From NCBI GenBank assembly GCA_001466705.2, contig LATX02000232.1, forward strand, positions 1-64,000: a stretch of 64,000 bases of DNA, read 5' to 3'. Below, piece by piece: positions 34,572 through 46,437 of this stretch; within the stretch, counting starts at the first letter, position 1, and each line of letters starts with the position of its first letter. Below the pieces are notes generated by a model. It was not told where the DNA came from and ran no database searches. It saw only the letters and a program-made list of their open reading frames with translations. The position numbers and the translations under genes are program-made. The stretch comes from Moniliophthora roreri (lineage: Eukaryota; Basidiomycota; Agaricomycetes; Agaricales; Marasmiaceae).

Positions 34572-37368
34572 AAGCCCGATAGAACAGAAGGAGCAGGATA
34601 AGTTCTTGGAGGAAAACTTACAGAAAGGATATATCCAGAAATCGAAATCACCCATGGCCTCACCATTCTTCTTCGTTGCAAAAAAGAAGAAGGGAGCATT
34701 GAGGCCAACACAGGATTACAGAGAACTGAATAAAGGGACAATAAAGAACGTGTATCTGTTGCCCCTCATATCAGAGCTTCTAGACAAACTAAAAGGAGCA
34801 AATGTCTTTACGAAATTGAACCTGTGGAATGGGTACAATAATGTAAGGATCAAGGATGGAGACCAATGGAAGGCCACTTTCAAAACAAATAGAGGGTTAT
34901 TCAAACCAACCATTATGTTTTTTGGACTGAGCAATTTGCTGGCAACCTTTCAAGCCTTCATGAACGACATTCTTTCTGATTTTATCAATGAAGGATGGTG
35001 TGTCATCTATATGGACGACATACTCATATTCTCGGCAGATCAGGGTGAACACCAGGAATGAACTGAAAGGCTAATGTGCCGAATCCAGAAACACAACCTC
35101 TATTTCAAACCCGAAAAATGTGAATTTGATGTTACAGAAGTCATATTCCTAGGAATAGTGATCTGACCAGGTTATGTAGCCATGGATCCTGTAAAGCTGG
35201 CAGGCATAGCAGAATGGGAACCACCAAAAATGGTAAAAGGAGTGCATGCCTTTTTAGGGTTCAGAAACTTCTATCGGAAATTCATTGGGAAATATGCACA
35301 GCTAGCCTGCCTGCTCAACAACCTCATGAAGAAATCACAGAAATTCAAATGGACCATAGCTTGTCAAATAGCCTTTGACCTTCTCAAGAAGAAATTCTTG
35401 TCTGAACCGGTATTATTGATGCCGGACACAAACAAACCTTTCATGATCAAGGCAGATGCCTCAAAGTGGGCCATGAGTGCAGTACTTCATCAACAAGGGA
35501 AAGATGGAGAATGGCATCCATGTGGATACCTTTTGAAGTCGTTCTCACCAGCAGAAAGGAATTACAAAATTTATGATTGCGAGCTATTGGCGATAGTACG
35601 GGCACTGATGGAATGGTGACACTACCTGATGGGAGGAAAGTACAGGGTAGTGGTTCTTTCCGATCACAAGAACCTTATGTACTTCAAGATGGCTCAGAAG
35701 ATCAATTGACGACAAGCAAGGTGGAGCCTACTCCTGTCACAATTCGATTTGGGTTTGGTACATGTCTCAGGGAAATCAATCACACAAGCAGATGCCCTCT
35801 CTTGACAAAGCGACAAGTGTGAAGACGAGGACACAGACAATGACAATGTTGTCATACTACTGGAATGACTCTTCATTAAGGGAATCAATCTAGAGATGAA
35901 GACTGAGATTAGAGACCGATTGAGCCTGGATGACTTTCATAAGTCAGCCTTGGAGCAGTTGTTACACCAAGGCATGCTGCCAATCAAATCTGCTCTGTCT
36001 GACTGGAGAATTGATGATGACTTGCTTTTCTACAAGGGGAGAATCTATGTCCCAAATGACACCAAATTACAACGAGATGTTGTAAGAGTGGTTCATGAAA
36101 CCCCAGGTGTTGGACATCCAGAACAATGGAACATGTTAGAACAAGTTCAACGTGATTTCTGGTGGCTGGGAATAGCTAAATTCATCAAGAGTTTTGTGGA
36201 TGGCTGTATACCATGTCAGCAGTCGAAAGTCAACACTCATCCAACCAGAACTCTGCTCCAGCTGATACAACCAACTCCAAATTCCTTTCCCTTCCAAGTT
36301 TGTACCATGGATCTTATCACTGATTTGCTGGAATGTGATGGAAAGGATTCTATTCTCGTCATGGTGGACCACTCCTCTATGAAGGGGGTAATTTTTACAC
36401 CATGCATGAAAAAGTCAGATGCCACGGAAATAGCGGAATTATTAATCCAACATCTATACAAACGCTTTGGACTGCTGGACTGTATTATATCTGATCGAGA
36501 CTCTAGATTTGCAGTGGAAGTGTTCCAAGAGATGGGAAGGCAACTATCCATCAAACATTCAATGAGCATGGCCTTCCACCCACAGACAGATGGAGAAACT
36601 GAACGGGTCAATCAAGAAATTGAAGTATACCTTCGCATCTTCTGTTCGAAGGAGCAAACGAAATGGAAGGAATACCTCCCTCTAGCTGAATTTGCACACA
36701 ACAATTGGACTCACTCAGTACTCAAGAACTCCCCCTTCTTCATGATGATGGGGTATCACCCAAGGGCCTTCCTGACAGTATTCAAACAAACCAACATTCC
36801 ATCAGTTGAAGAATGGCTCCAAGAACTAAAAAGAGTTAGAGAGGAAATGACTAGCCTATTGGAACTAGCATGACAAAAAATGCTATGATGGGAAAAACGG
36901 GAATTGGAAACCTTTAGCATAGGACAGAAAGTATGGTTAGAAGGGAAGAATTTAGCCATAGGATACCCAACTAGGAAACTTGCCCCGAAATGGGAAGGAC
37001 CATTCAAGATTCTTGAAGCGCTAGAACCTGTCACATACCAGTTGAAATTACTACACCAATGGAAAATCCACCCCATTTTCCATGCTGCTCTTCTTACTCC
37101 TTTTAAAGAAACAGAAGCCCATGGACCCAGTTTCACGGAACCACCCCTGGATCTAATAGAAGGGTTCAAAGAATATGAAGTAGAAGCGATCATGGGACAT
37201 AGACCCAAGAAACGACTCCAAGAATTCCTTGTGGCATATACGGGTTATGATTCATCCCATAATTGATGAGTCAAGTCCAAGGGAATGGTCAACTGTCTAG
37301 ACATTTATAACGACTATATAAAGAGGCACAAGTTGAAGCCAAGAGACCCCATCCCCAATACTGTCTAA
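33859..37368 (+). pseudogene. E pol polyprotein (PR-RT-RH-IN-chromo), decayed
   Basis: In order: LVDSGAEGWFI protease site (about 34005), [14 protein letters not shown] and [11 protein letters not shown] of reverse transcriptase, the catalytic [10 protein letters not shown] (about 35008), tether and RNase H (MIKADASKWAMSAVLHQQ, about 35440), then the integrase zinc-binding segment GHPEQWNMLEQVQRDFWW (about 36110), TMDLITDLL and IISDRDSRF of the DDE core, and a C-terminal chromodomain-like end VEAIMGHRPKKRLQEFL (about 37180). Stops break it at 34063-34065 and at several points between 34449 and 36873. The chromodomain places it among chromoviruses, where this module steers insertion. Reached from gag by frameshifting (GGGTTTT at 33859-33865). 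Confidence 0.85.
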
Positions 37369-37373
37369 CACAA

Positions 37374-38518
37374 ATGTCGAATGCAACAGCCTCCTCCTCC
37401 TTCTCTTCTACTTCTGGCAGCTAGCCAACTGGAGGCCCAAGCTCAGTTCCTACTGTGCCTGGAGAAGGATGCTATGGTGAAAACATCACCTACCAACACA
37501 GACTTCAGCCGAACCCCTACCAACTCCTCCACCTCTTCAATTCTGGACAGTACGATGACCAGATCTGAGTGGCCAGTGATTAGCACAACTGACTGGAACC
37601 TGTGGTCAAAAGCCTCTTTTTCTTATAGTCCCAATGGTGCCTATTTGAAAGAATCATTGAAAGCTGCAGTCTTGAGATTGCAAACCAGGTGATATATGCC
37701 TGTAATTACCACATCGGGCTAGAAGGGCCCATTATGGTACTGTGGTTGTTTCCCTATCACCCACATTTGTCCATGCCACCCCCTGCAGATCCCCGAGCAA
37801 TGTCAGAGTATCCTGATCCCCTCTCCTTCAGTCTCGTTGACCGCCTCAGGAGGAGAACTGATGGGAATGGATACCCCCGACCCAACGTTAATGACACCCG
37901 AAGCCTCCCTACCTGACTCACTTCTGAACCCTGAACTCTTGAGGACCGACTCACCCCCCCGTGCATCCACTGAACCCCCCATTAGCAACACCCTCGTTCA
38001 TCCTGACCCCACTCGTCAAACCTAAGGTCGAGCCAACTGACAATGCCTCCAATCAAAGAACCCCATCTCAAACCACTGTTGACCCTAGTAGTCTTCAGAC
38101 ACCTGAAGCATCAGTTCCACTGTGACGTAGAGGTAATCCCTGTGGTTGGAGGGGAGGGCCCACTCAAGGCATACGAGGTCGGGGATGAGGAGCGAGAAAA
38201 CTGAACCCCCTCAAACGACAAAGACCCACTGATGCCAAGATTGAGGCCTCTGACTCTGCTCCTGACCCCAATAACTCTACTCGTTGACTGCGTCTCTGCC
38301 CTGTGTGCAGACTGGAACACCATCTCACCTGAAATTGCCCACAGTACATGTGTTGGCGATGCTTCACAACTCAACCTGGACATATGTCTGGGCACTGCCC
38401 TAACCAACGAAGGTCTCACCACATTGTGCACTGAGGGTCTGGTTTGAGTCCAGACGCTATGTCGGATGATCGCAATTATGACAATGAACCTTACGACAAT
38501 CTCAGAGGAGAGTGCTGA
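37374..38518 (+). pseudogene. E ORF3: RG-rich double zinc-knuckle protein
   Basis: Follows pol directly (ATG six bases beyond the pol stop). Starts MSNATAS-like, then a helical N-terminus, a Pro/Ser/Thr-rich linker (37800-38100), an RG-rich stretch (RRGN, RGRG, about 38120-38200) and two zinc knuckles: C-PV-C-4-H-4-C (about 38295) and MCWRCFTTQPGHMSGHCP (about 38345). It ends DNLRGEC at 38518. Several TGA stops and at least one indel make it inactive. See the C copy for the clearest reading. Confidence 0.6.
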
Positions 38519-38783
38519 GGAGTCCATCCATAATAGCAGAGGGGATGTGGATTTCCTGTTCATCAGAGCAGATCTATGAAAAGTACAGAGGTTTGAGGGA
38601 CTGCCTTCGGTGAGTGAATGAGAGGCCGCAGGATGGCAACCGACGCTGGATGTACTGGCCACACCAGTGCTTCGGAGCATCAATGAGATGCCTGATATGT
38701 CATATGATTATGACACGGAGCTTTACAGAGATGGAGAGTTGTAGATTGGCAACACAGAGTTTTGCCCCTTGACAGGGGGGTAG

Positions 38784-39220
38784 TGTTATGTTTTCTTTAC
38801 TCTGTTTCTATGCTTCCCTTTCTGATCAGACAAGTACACCTTCCCAGCCCCCCCTTTCTTATAACTTCTATGCTTCTTCTTCCATTGGACTTATTACACT
38901 CTTTCCAGTACCCCATTTCTTCATCAGAACGCTTAGCTATATTCTGATTCTGTCAGTATTTATTACCACATCATCGTAGTCGTCGGATGATTGTATAAGT
39001 AGATTACATGATCAGTTGTAACATATTTAAGTGCTCAAGCTAGGACTCTAAGTCCTCAGCTTGACCTGGTTAATCTATACTTGTGTCATTGCCTTCGATT
39101 GAGGATCTCTGAACTTTAGCATCTGCTGAATGAACTCAAACTTGAACTTGAGAACTATCTGAAGAGGGTCTTACCTTCTTTAAGTAGTTGAGTTAATGTT
39201 GCTGCACAAGTAACATGATA
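38784..39220 (+). repeat. E 3' LTR
   Basis: Starts TGTTATGTTTTC after a purine tract (GACAGGGGGGTAG) and ends AACATGATA, two transitions from the expected AACATAACA. It matches the LTR at 63075-63511 far better than those of B or C. It contains a TATTTAAG promoter box and TCAGCTTGACCT, the complement of the primer site. Confidence 0.85.
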
Positions 39221-39636
39221 CTAACTAACCACTTATAAAAGGTAGAACCCTTTGCAAGCAGTCTTCAAGTTCAAGTTAGAGTTCTTTCAGCTGATGCTGA
39301 AGTTCAGAGATCTGTTCAATCAAGTGGCTTTGACACAAGTATGAATTAACCAGGTCAAGCTGAAGACTCAGAGTCTTAGCTTGAGTGCTTAAATATGTTA
39401 CAACTGTTCATGTAAACTATGTTACGTATATGTCTGATAGTTATGATGATTTAGTAATAAATATCCAATGCTGTTGGGATATGAGTCATTATACAAGATA
39501 AGAAAAGGGGTGCAAGGGAGGTGTACTAAGTCCAAGAGAATAAGAAGCATAAACAAGATAGGAAAAAGGGGACTGGGAAGGTGTATATGTCTGATCAAAG
39601 AGGAAGCATATGTAATGGGGTAAGAAAAACATAACA
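39221..39636 (-). repeat. B 3' LTR, outer end missing
   Basis: Begins CTAACTAACCACTTATAAAAGG and ends AAACATAACA. From base 25 on it matches 46022-46437 with about six differences, all transitions. Confidence 0.85.
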
Positions 39637-39674
39637 TTACCCCCCATTTAAGGGCAAAACTCCATATTGCCATT

Positions 39675-39953
39675 CTATGACTCTCCATCTCTGTAAAGTT
39701 CTGTATCATAATTGTATGAGGTGTCAGGCATGTCATCGACGTCTCGAAGCATAGGTGTAGCCGGTACATCCTGTGTTGGTTGCCAACCAGTGGCCACTCG
39801 TTCATCAACCAAAAGTAGTCCCTCAAACCTTCCTACCTTCCGTGGATCTGCTCCTATGAACAGGAAATCCGCATCTCCGCTGCTATTATGGATGGACTCC
39901 TCAGCATTCTCCTCTGAGATTGTCATAAGGTTCATTGTCATAATCGCAATCAT
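39675..39953 (-). pseudogene. B tail frame after ORF3
   Basis: A 92-codon open frame overlapping the ORF3 end in another frame, ending MPDTSYNYDTELYRDGES. C (60355-60629) and E (38470-38730) have the same overlapping tail in the same relative position, see the finding on overlapping frames. Function unknown. Confidence 0.35.
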
Positions 39954-41060
39954 CCAACATAGAGTCTGGACTCAAACCAGACCCTCTACACGCAATGCAG
40001 TGAGACCTTCGTTGGTTAGGGCAGTGTCCAGACGTATGCCCAGGCTGAGTCATGAAGCATCTGCAACACATGTACTGTGGGCAATTTCAGGCGAGATGGC
40101 GTTCCAATCCACACACAGGGCAGAGACATGGTCGATGAGCAGAGTCATTGGGGTTGGGAGCAGAGTCGGAGACCTCAAGCTCATTGTCAGTGGGTTGTCG
40201 TCGTTTGGGGGGGTTTGATTTTCTCTGTCCTTGTCCTCGACCTCGTACTCCTCTGATGGGGCTTTCCCACCAACTGTGGGCACGACCTTGACTTCGGGGT
40301 GGAACAGAAGCTTCCAGAGTCTGGAGACTTCTGGGGTCAGCAGTGGTTGAAGGAGTGGGATCTCGGGTGGAGGTGTTATCAGTCAGTTCGACTTTAGGTT
40401 TGACATTGGGATCGGAAGTGGGGTCAGGATAAATGAGGGTGTTGTTGGCGGGGGTTCAGTGGTTGCACAGGAAGCGGCGGTAAGTCATTCTTTGAGAGTT
40501 TGGGGCTCAGAGGTGAGGCACGTGATAAGACCTCTGGTGTCATTGATGTCGGGACAGGGATAACCGTTTCCATTGGTTCTTCATCTGAGATGGTCAATGA
40601 GGCTGAAGGAGAGTGGATCAGGATATTCAGACATCAGTCTGGGATCTGCAGGGGGCAGCATGGACAAGTGAGGGTGATATGGAAATAATGATGGTACCGT
40701 GATGGGTCCTGCTAGTCCAATGTGGTAGTTGCAAGCATACATGACCTGATTTGCAATTTCAAGGCTGCAACTTTCAATGATTTTCTTGAATAGGTTTCGT
40801 TGGGACTGGAGGAAAAAGAGACTTTTGATGCAGGGTTCCAATCTGTTGTGCTGATCAGCGGCTGCTCTGATCTGGTCGTCATACTGTCCAGAATTAAAGA
40901 GATAGAGGAGTTGATAGGGGTTGGGCTGGAGACCGTGCTGGTACATGATATTTTCACCATATTGTCCTTCTCCAGCAACAGTAGGAACTGGGCTCAGGAC
41001 TCCAGATGGCTGGCTACCAGAAGCAGAAGAGGAAGAAGAGGAGGCAGTTGCATTCGACAT
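39901..41060 (-). pseudogene. B ORF3: double zinc-knuckle protein
   Basis: Longest intact ORF3 N-terminus in the window: starts at 41060, with NPYQLLYLFNSGQYDDQI, EPCIKSLFFLQSQRNLFKK, LEIANQVMYACNYHIGLAGP and DPLSFSLIDHL. After a low-complexity linker come the zinc knuckles C-PV-C-GLER-H-LA-stop-N-C and MCCRCFMTQPGHTSGHCP (about 40120-40030). Ends at TGA 39901-39903. An indel and CGA-to-TGA stops disrupt the middle. Confidence 0.6.
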
Positions 41061-41067
41061 TGTGTGG

Positions 41068-44000
41068 TTAGATGATAGTAGGGATGGGGTCTTTTGGCTT
41101 CAGCTTGTGTCTTTTTATATAATCCCTGTAGAGATCTAGACAGTTGACCATCCCTTCAGTCTCGATCCACCAATTATGCGATGAATTGTAACCTATGTAT
41201 GACATGAGGAATTCTCGGGGTCGTTTCTTGAGTCTGTGTCCTACAATTGCTTCCACTTCATATTCTTCGAACCCTTCTATCAGATCAGGAGGTGGTTCTG
41301 TAAAACTAGGTCCATGGGCCTCAGTTTCTTTAAACAGCATAAGAAGGGCTGCATGGAACACAGGGTGAATCTTCCACTAATGTGGTAAGTCTAGCCGATA
41401 TGTAATGGGCTCTAGAACTTCGAGGATCTTGAATGGCCCTTCCTGTTTCGGGGCTAGCTTTTTGGTTGGATACCCTATACTCAGGTTCTTCCCTTCTAGC
41501 CACACCTTTTGTCCCATGTTGAAGGTTTCTAGTTTCTGTTTTTCTCTTCATATCATCTTTTGTCATGCTAACTCCAATAGACTAGTCGTTTCTTCTCAGA
41601 CCCTCTTGAGTTCTTGAAGTTGTTCTTCAACTGATGGAATACTAGTCCGTTCGAACACTGTCAGGAAGGCTCTCAGGTGGTATCCCATCATCATGAAAAA
41701 GGGGGAGTTCTTGAGCACTGAATGGGTTTGATTGTTATGTGTGAACTCAGCCAGCGGGAGATACTCTTTCCACTTCGTTTGTTCTTTCAAACAGAAAATG
41801 TGGAGGTAGACTTCAATTTCTTGGTTGACTTGTTCGGTCTCCCCATCTGTCTGCAGATGGAAGGCAGTGCTCATTGAATGTTTGATAGACAACTGTTTTC
41901 CCATCTCCTGGAACACTTCTGCTGTGAATCTGGGGTCTCAATCGGATATGATATGGTCCAGAAGTCCAAAACATCTGTACACATGTTGGATTAACAGTTC
42001 TGCTATTTTCGTGGTGTCTGAAGTCTTCGTGCATGGTGTAAAAATTACCCCCTTTGTAGATGAGTGGTCCACCACAACAAGAATAGAATCCATGCTGTCA
42101 CATTCCGGTAAGTCGGTAATGAGATCCATTGTACAAACCTGAAAGGGGAAGGAATTTGGAGTCAGCCGTAATGGTTGAATGGGGGTCTTTGTTGGGTGTG
42201 TGTTAATCTTTGATTGTTGACATAGTACACAACCATCTATGAAGTTCTTGACGGATTTAGCCATTCCTGGCCACCAGAAATCATGTTGAACCTGTTCTAG
42301 TGTGTTCCATTGCCCTGGATGTCCTACTCCCAGAGTTTCATATACTGCTTTCACAACATTCCATTGAAGTTCCACATTGTCTGGCACATAAACATGTTCC
42401 TTGAAAAAGAGCAATTCATTGTCGATTTTCCAGTCTGATAAAGCCAATTTGATTGGCGGCATGCCTTGGTGGAGTAATTGCTCCAAGGCTGACTTGTGAA
42501 AGTTGTCTGGGCCCAATCATTCCATAATCTCGGTTTTCATTTCCAAGTTGATTCCTTTGATGAAGAGTCATTCTGGTAGCATGATTACGTCTTCATTATC
42601 ATTGTCTTCATCTTCACACTCATTGCTTCGTCGTAATAGTGCATCTGCTTGCGTGAGTGGTTTCTCTGGTACATGAACGAGGCCAAGATCGAATTCTAAC
42701 AGAAGCAAGCTCCACCTGGCTTGTCTGTGGTTAAGTTTCTGAGCCGTCTGGAAGTACATGAGGTTTTTGTGATCTGATAAGATCACTACCCTATATTTCC
42801 CTCCCATCAGATAGTGCCTCCATTCTGTCATGGCTCATAATATCACCAACAACTCTTGATCATAGATTTTGTAATTTTGTTCTGTTGGCGACAACAACTT
42901 CAAAAGATACCCACATGGGTGCCATTCTCCATCTGTTCTCTGTTGACGAAGTACTGCCCCTGTGGCCCACTTGGAGGCATCTGCTTCTATCACAAAAGGT
43001 TTATCCGCATCCGGCATGAGTAGTACCAGTTCTGAGAGGAACTTCTTCTTGAGGAGATTGAAGGTGATTTGACATGCCATGGTCCATTCGAACTTCTGTG
43101 ACTTCTTTGTGAGGTCATTAAGTGGTCGAGCTAGCTGCACGTATTTCCCAATGAACTTCTAATAGAAGTTTCCGAACCCTAGAAAGGTGTGTACTCCCTT
43201 TACTGTTTTCAGAGGTTCCCATTCTGCTATTCCAGCTAGTTTCATGGGGTCCATCGCTACGTAGCCTGGTTGAATTACCATTCCCAAAAATATGACTTCC
43301 ATGACATCAAATTCGCATTTTTCAGGCTTGAAATACAAATTGTGTTTTCTGATTCTGTGCATTAACCTTTCGGTCTGTTCCTGATGTTCGGCTCAATTTT
43401 CTGAAAACAGGAGAATATTGTCCATATAGACAACACACCATCCTTCATCGATGAAGTCAGAGAGGATATCATTCATAAAAGCCTGAAACGTTGCTGGTGA
43501 ATTGCTCAGTCCAAAGAACATGACTGTTGGCTTGAACAGCCCTTGGTTCATCTTGAAAGCAGCTTTCCATTGGTCCCTGTCCTTGATCCTTACATTGTTG
43601 TATCCGTTCCTGAGGTCCAACTTCGTAAAGACATTTGCTCCTTTGAGTTTGTCAAGGAGCTCCGATATTAGAGGTAATGGATACATGTTCTTTACCATCC
43701 TTTTGTTTAGTTCTCTGTAGTCCTGCATGGGCCTCAGCGCTCCTTTCTCCTTTTTTGCCACAAAGAAGAAGGGGGAAGCCATCAGGGATTTCAATTTCCA
43801 GATGTATCCCTTGTGCAGGTTCTTGTCCAAGAACTTGTCCTGTTCCTTCTGTTCGGCTGGGCTCAGAGGATAGAGTTTGCAGTTTTGGAGTATGAGGTCT
43901 GGCTGTAATTCTATGGCGTGGTCATAGGATTGAGAAGGGGGAAACCACTCTGCTTTTCCTTTCTCAAAGTGATCTCTGTATCCTTGAAGGTAAGTGGGAA

Positions 44001-44574
44001 TTAATTCATCTATCTCCTTCACTTCCTGTTGTTGGTGTGCCAGTTCTTGTGAGGCTGTAATCTTTGCTCCAATTAAGACTTCCTTGGGAGTGTTGTCCAG
44101 TATGCCTGTGAATCTCCTGATCTGCAGCTTTCGTTTCGGTAGAAACTTTATTTCTCCAGTTTCCCAATCAATCTGGGGGTTATGATAACGAAGCCACAGC
44201 AGCCCCAAAATCATGTTTTCTTCTCCGATTCCCAATATCATGAAGTTCTCTCTAAACTCCTTATCCACTATCTTGAATTCCAACTCTACTACATGTGAGA
44301 TCCATGCAGTTTTGTTCGGTGTCCTGTTGATGTTGAATACTTTGATTCTTTCTGGGAGCAGAATCCACTTCCTTCCCAATTTCCTTGCTAAACTCATACT
44401 AATAAATCACCCTCCGGCTTCTGAATCTAGTAGGGCTTGTGTTTTGGTGATTTGAGTTCCCACTTTGTACTGGAGAGGAATGTGCATAGAATTTTGATCC
44501 AGTTTAGCTAGTACAAAGTGTGAAATGACTACTGGTGGTGGAGACATTGTCCTCTTCCACCGCTTTAAAAACCC
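41068..44574 (-). pseudogene. B pol polyprotein, decayed
   Basis: Same domain order as E and C. Reverse transcriptase is open over a long stretch (43393-44397) with [24 protein letters not shown] block and VYMDNILLFS, where the second catalytic Asp of YMDD is Asn. RNase H has VIEADASKWATGAVLRQQ (about 42980), integrase has GHPGQWNTLEQVQHDFWW (about 42310) and TMDLITDLPECDSMDSILV, and the chromodomain VEAIVGHRLKKRPREFL lies near 41250. Slippery site AAAACCC on the plus strand at 44568-44574 (GGGTTTT in sense), followed by TAA in place of the TGA of E and C. The Asp-to-Asn change would abolish polymerase activity. Confidence 0.8.
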
Positions 44575-45945
44575 TTCTGTTCCATGAGATCAGTATGTTC
44601 TTCTCTTCCTCCGATTGATTGTTAACCAGCACTCTGATTTTGGCAAATCTTTCCTCCCTTGAAAGCTTCTTCAGCTCTTCTTTCTTCTTTTCTTCCTTCT
44701 TTGGGGCATCTGGACAATCTCTGATTCAGTGTCCTCCTCTCCCACATTGGAAGCATAACCCTTTTGCCATGTATTCCTTTCAGTCTGCATCTGAGATTTG
44801 TTTGATGGCGACTTTCTCTTTCTTTCAGAAATTTCGATGTGTCTTCTTTCCATTATCTTTGTCCCATGTTTTTCCATACTCTATGGCCTGTTTGTAACTC
44901 TCGTTGAAGAGGATTGCAGCATTCATCCAGTCTTTAATCGTGGTAGGGGTTCCTTTGGGTCAGGTTATGATCTTCAAGACTAGGCTTTTGGGCAAGCCCC
45001 GTTTGAAGGCTATAATCTGTGCTGCATCATTGTATCCCGTTTGTTTGGCCAGATATGAGAACTGATATGTATATTTGTCAGCCCTTTCCTTCATCTTCAA
45101 GTCTCAGAGCTTCAGCTGAGCCTCTAGAGCTGTGTCAAGAGGTTTGAACAACGTCTTGAAGTCTTTGATGAAGTCTCCCCACAAGACCTTTTCTGTGTCT
45201 GGATCTAGAGTGAGCAGAAGGTCCGTCTTCTCATTCTTCCAGAATTCTCCTGGCCCATCTGTCATATAGGATAGAAGGAAGAGTTTCTTTGTTCGATCTG
45301 TGGTGAATGTTTTGGGGTTGAGGGCAACATATAACATTACTTCTCAAAGGAACTTCTTTGTGTCTTTTCGATGTCCTGTAAAGGCTCTCGGCAATGCTGC
45401 TTTTACTTCCTTCTCAGCCGCTACCACTTGTACAGGTACCGTGGTGCCAATTACCACTTCTTCGGCCATTGGTTCTCCTCTAGGTCTGCTTCCTGAAGGT
45501 TTCTTGTCTTCTGAAATCTCCTCGAGCTGGGGCTGCTTTGTCAATCTGGGGCTGTTCTTCAGTGTGTGAAGGAGTCATTGGAAGGGATCTGGTTCCTCCA
45601 CTAAGGCCGAAGAGGTATTCAATATTTCTGATTCAGGCTTCTTTGGTGTAGTAGGTGATGTTTCTTCTTCAGATCTGATCTCCCCTAAGCCAGTTGTGAT
45701 GGATAATAGGGTCGAGGTTCTCCTTGTTTCAAGGTGTTCTTCTAGTATCCCTGTCAGTGGCTGATTTGTTGGCGATAGCAATAGCGAGGTGGTTAATAGT
45801 TCTCTGCGGGATGCCCGGGTTAATGGTGGGATTGCTTGTCCACCAAGATTTGATATGGATTGAGTTTGTAACCCATGCTGGCACTCCTCCACTTCTTCAA
45901 TGTCCCTCTCTATCTGGGATTCCGTCCGTGGTGGTGTCTTGTCCT
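44560..45945 (-). pseudogene. B gag, start codon lost
   Basis: Nucleocapsid/capsid precursor. Reads TQSISNLGGQAIPPLTRASR (about 45850), PRAFTGHRKDTKKFL (about 45395), FLLSYMTDGPGEFWKN and near the end the knuckle LCFQCGRGGH-stop-IRDCP. Aligning with the E gag start (63014) the initiator here reads ACA in place of ATG, so translation could not start normally. At least six in-frame stops. Confidence 0.75.
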
Positions 45946-45976
45946 TCTAAGTGATGCCTAAACCTGGATAGGTTGG

Positions 45977-45997
45977 CAATTGATCAGCTTGACCTTG
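45977..45997 (-). other. B self-primer site
   Basis: Immediately inside the 5' LTR the sense strand reads AGGTCAAGCTGA, which is the exact complement of TCAGCTTGACCT within the LTR (plus-strand form AGGTCAAGCTGA near 46155). No tRNA-type TGG start is present. This is the arrangement of Tf1/sushi self-priming. Confidence 0.6.
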
Positions 45998-46437
45998 TGT
46001 TACATTACTTGTGCAGCAATGCTAACTAACCACTTATAAAAGGTAGAACCCTTTGCAAGCAGTCTTCAAGTTCAAGTTAGAGTTCTTTCAGCTGATGCTG
46101 AAGTTCAGAGATCTGTTCAATCAAGTGGCTTTGACACAAGTATGAATTAACCAGGTCAAGCTGAAGACTCAGAGTCTTAGCTTGAGTGCTTAAATATGTT
46201 ACAACTGTTCATGTAAACTATGTTATGTATATGTCCAATAGTTACGATGATTTAGTAATAAATATCCAATGCTGTTGGGATATGAGTCATTATACAAGAT
46301 AAGAAAAGGGGTGCAAGGGAGGTGTACTAAGTCCAAGAGAATAAGAAGCATAAACAAGATAGGAAAAAGGGGACTGGGAAGGTGTATATGTCTGATCAAA
46401 GAGGAAGCATATGTAATGGGGTAAGAAAAATGTAACA
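45998..46437 (-). repeat. B 5' LTR
   Basis: 440 bp, TGTTACATTACTTG...AAAATGTAACA. Flanked on the right by GAGAA, the target duplication whose partner is at 63541-63545. Carries promoter-like TATTTAAG in sense. Confidence 0.85.

Larger units (their letters stand above)
33843..39220 (+). mobile_element. Gypsy element E, 3' half (pol, ORF3, 3' LTR)
   Basis: Begins abruptly a few codons before the gag stop and runs through pol, ORF3 and the 3' LTR to 39220, followed by the 5-base duplication CTAAC (39221-39225). The missing gag and 5' LTR are found inverted at 61668-63511, next to the same five bases. Joined length without the artefactual block is about 7.22 kb, equal to B and C. Same family as B and C by gene order and sequence. 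Confidence 0.85.
39221..46437 (-). mobile_element. Gypsy element B (left LTR split by E)
   Basis: Complete minus-strand element of the C/E family: 5' LTR at 45998-46437, primer site, gag, pol, ORF3, 3' LTR 39221-39636 lacking its outer 24 bases. Those bases (with the CTAAC duplication) are at 63512-63540. Full length would be about 7,241 bp. Outer flank GAGAA at 46438 matches GAGAA at 63541-63545 (reverse strand), so B had inserted into element F. Confidence 0.85.

Noticed and set aside
31781..39220. E as a 9-kb element with an internal duplication
   Set aside because: The duplicated block includes unrelated upstream sequence and a gap; without it E has the family length.
39712..41139. Open frames on the plus strand over B's ORF3 and pol (for example 39712-40218)
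   Set aside because: They are antisense shadows of the minus-strand element genes.
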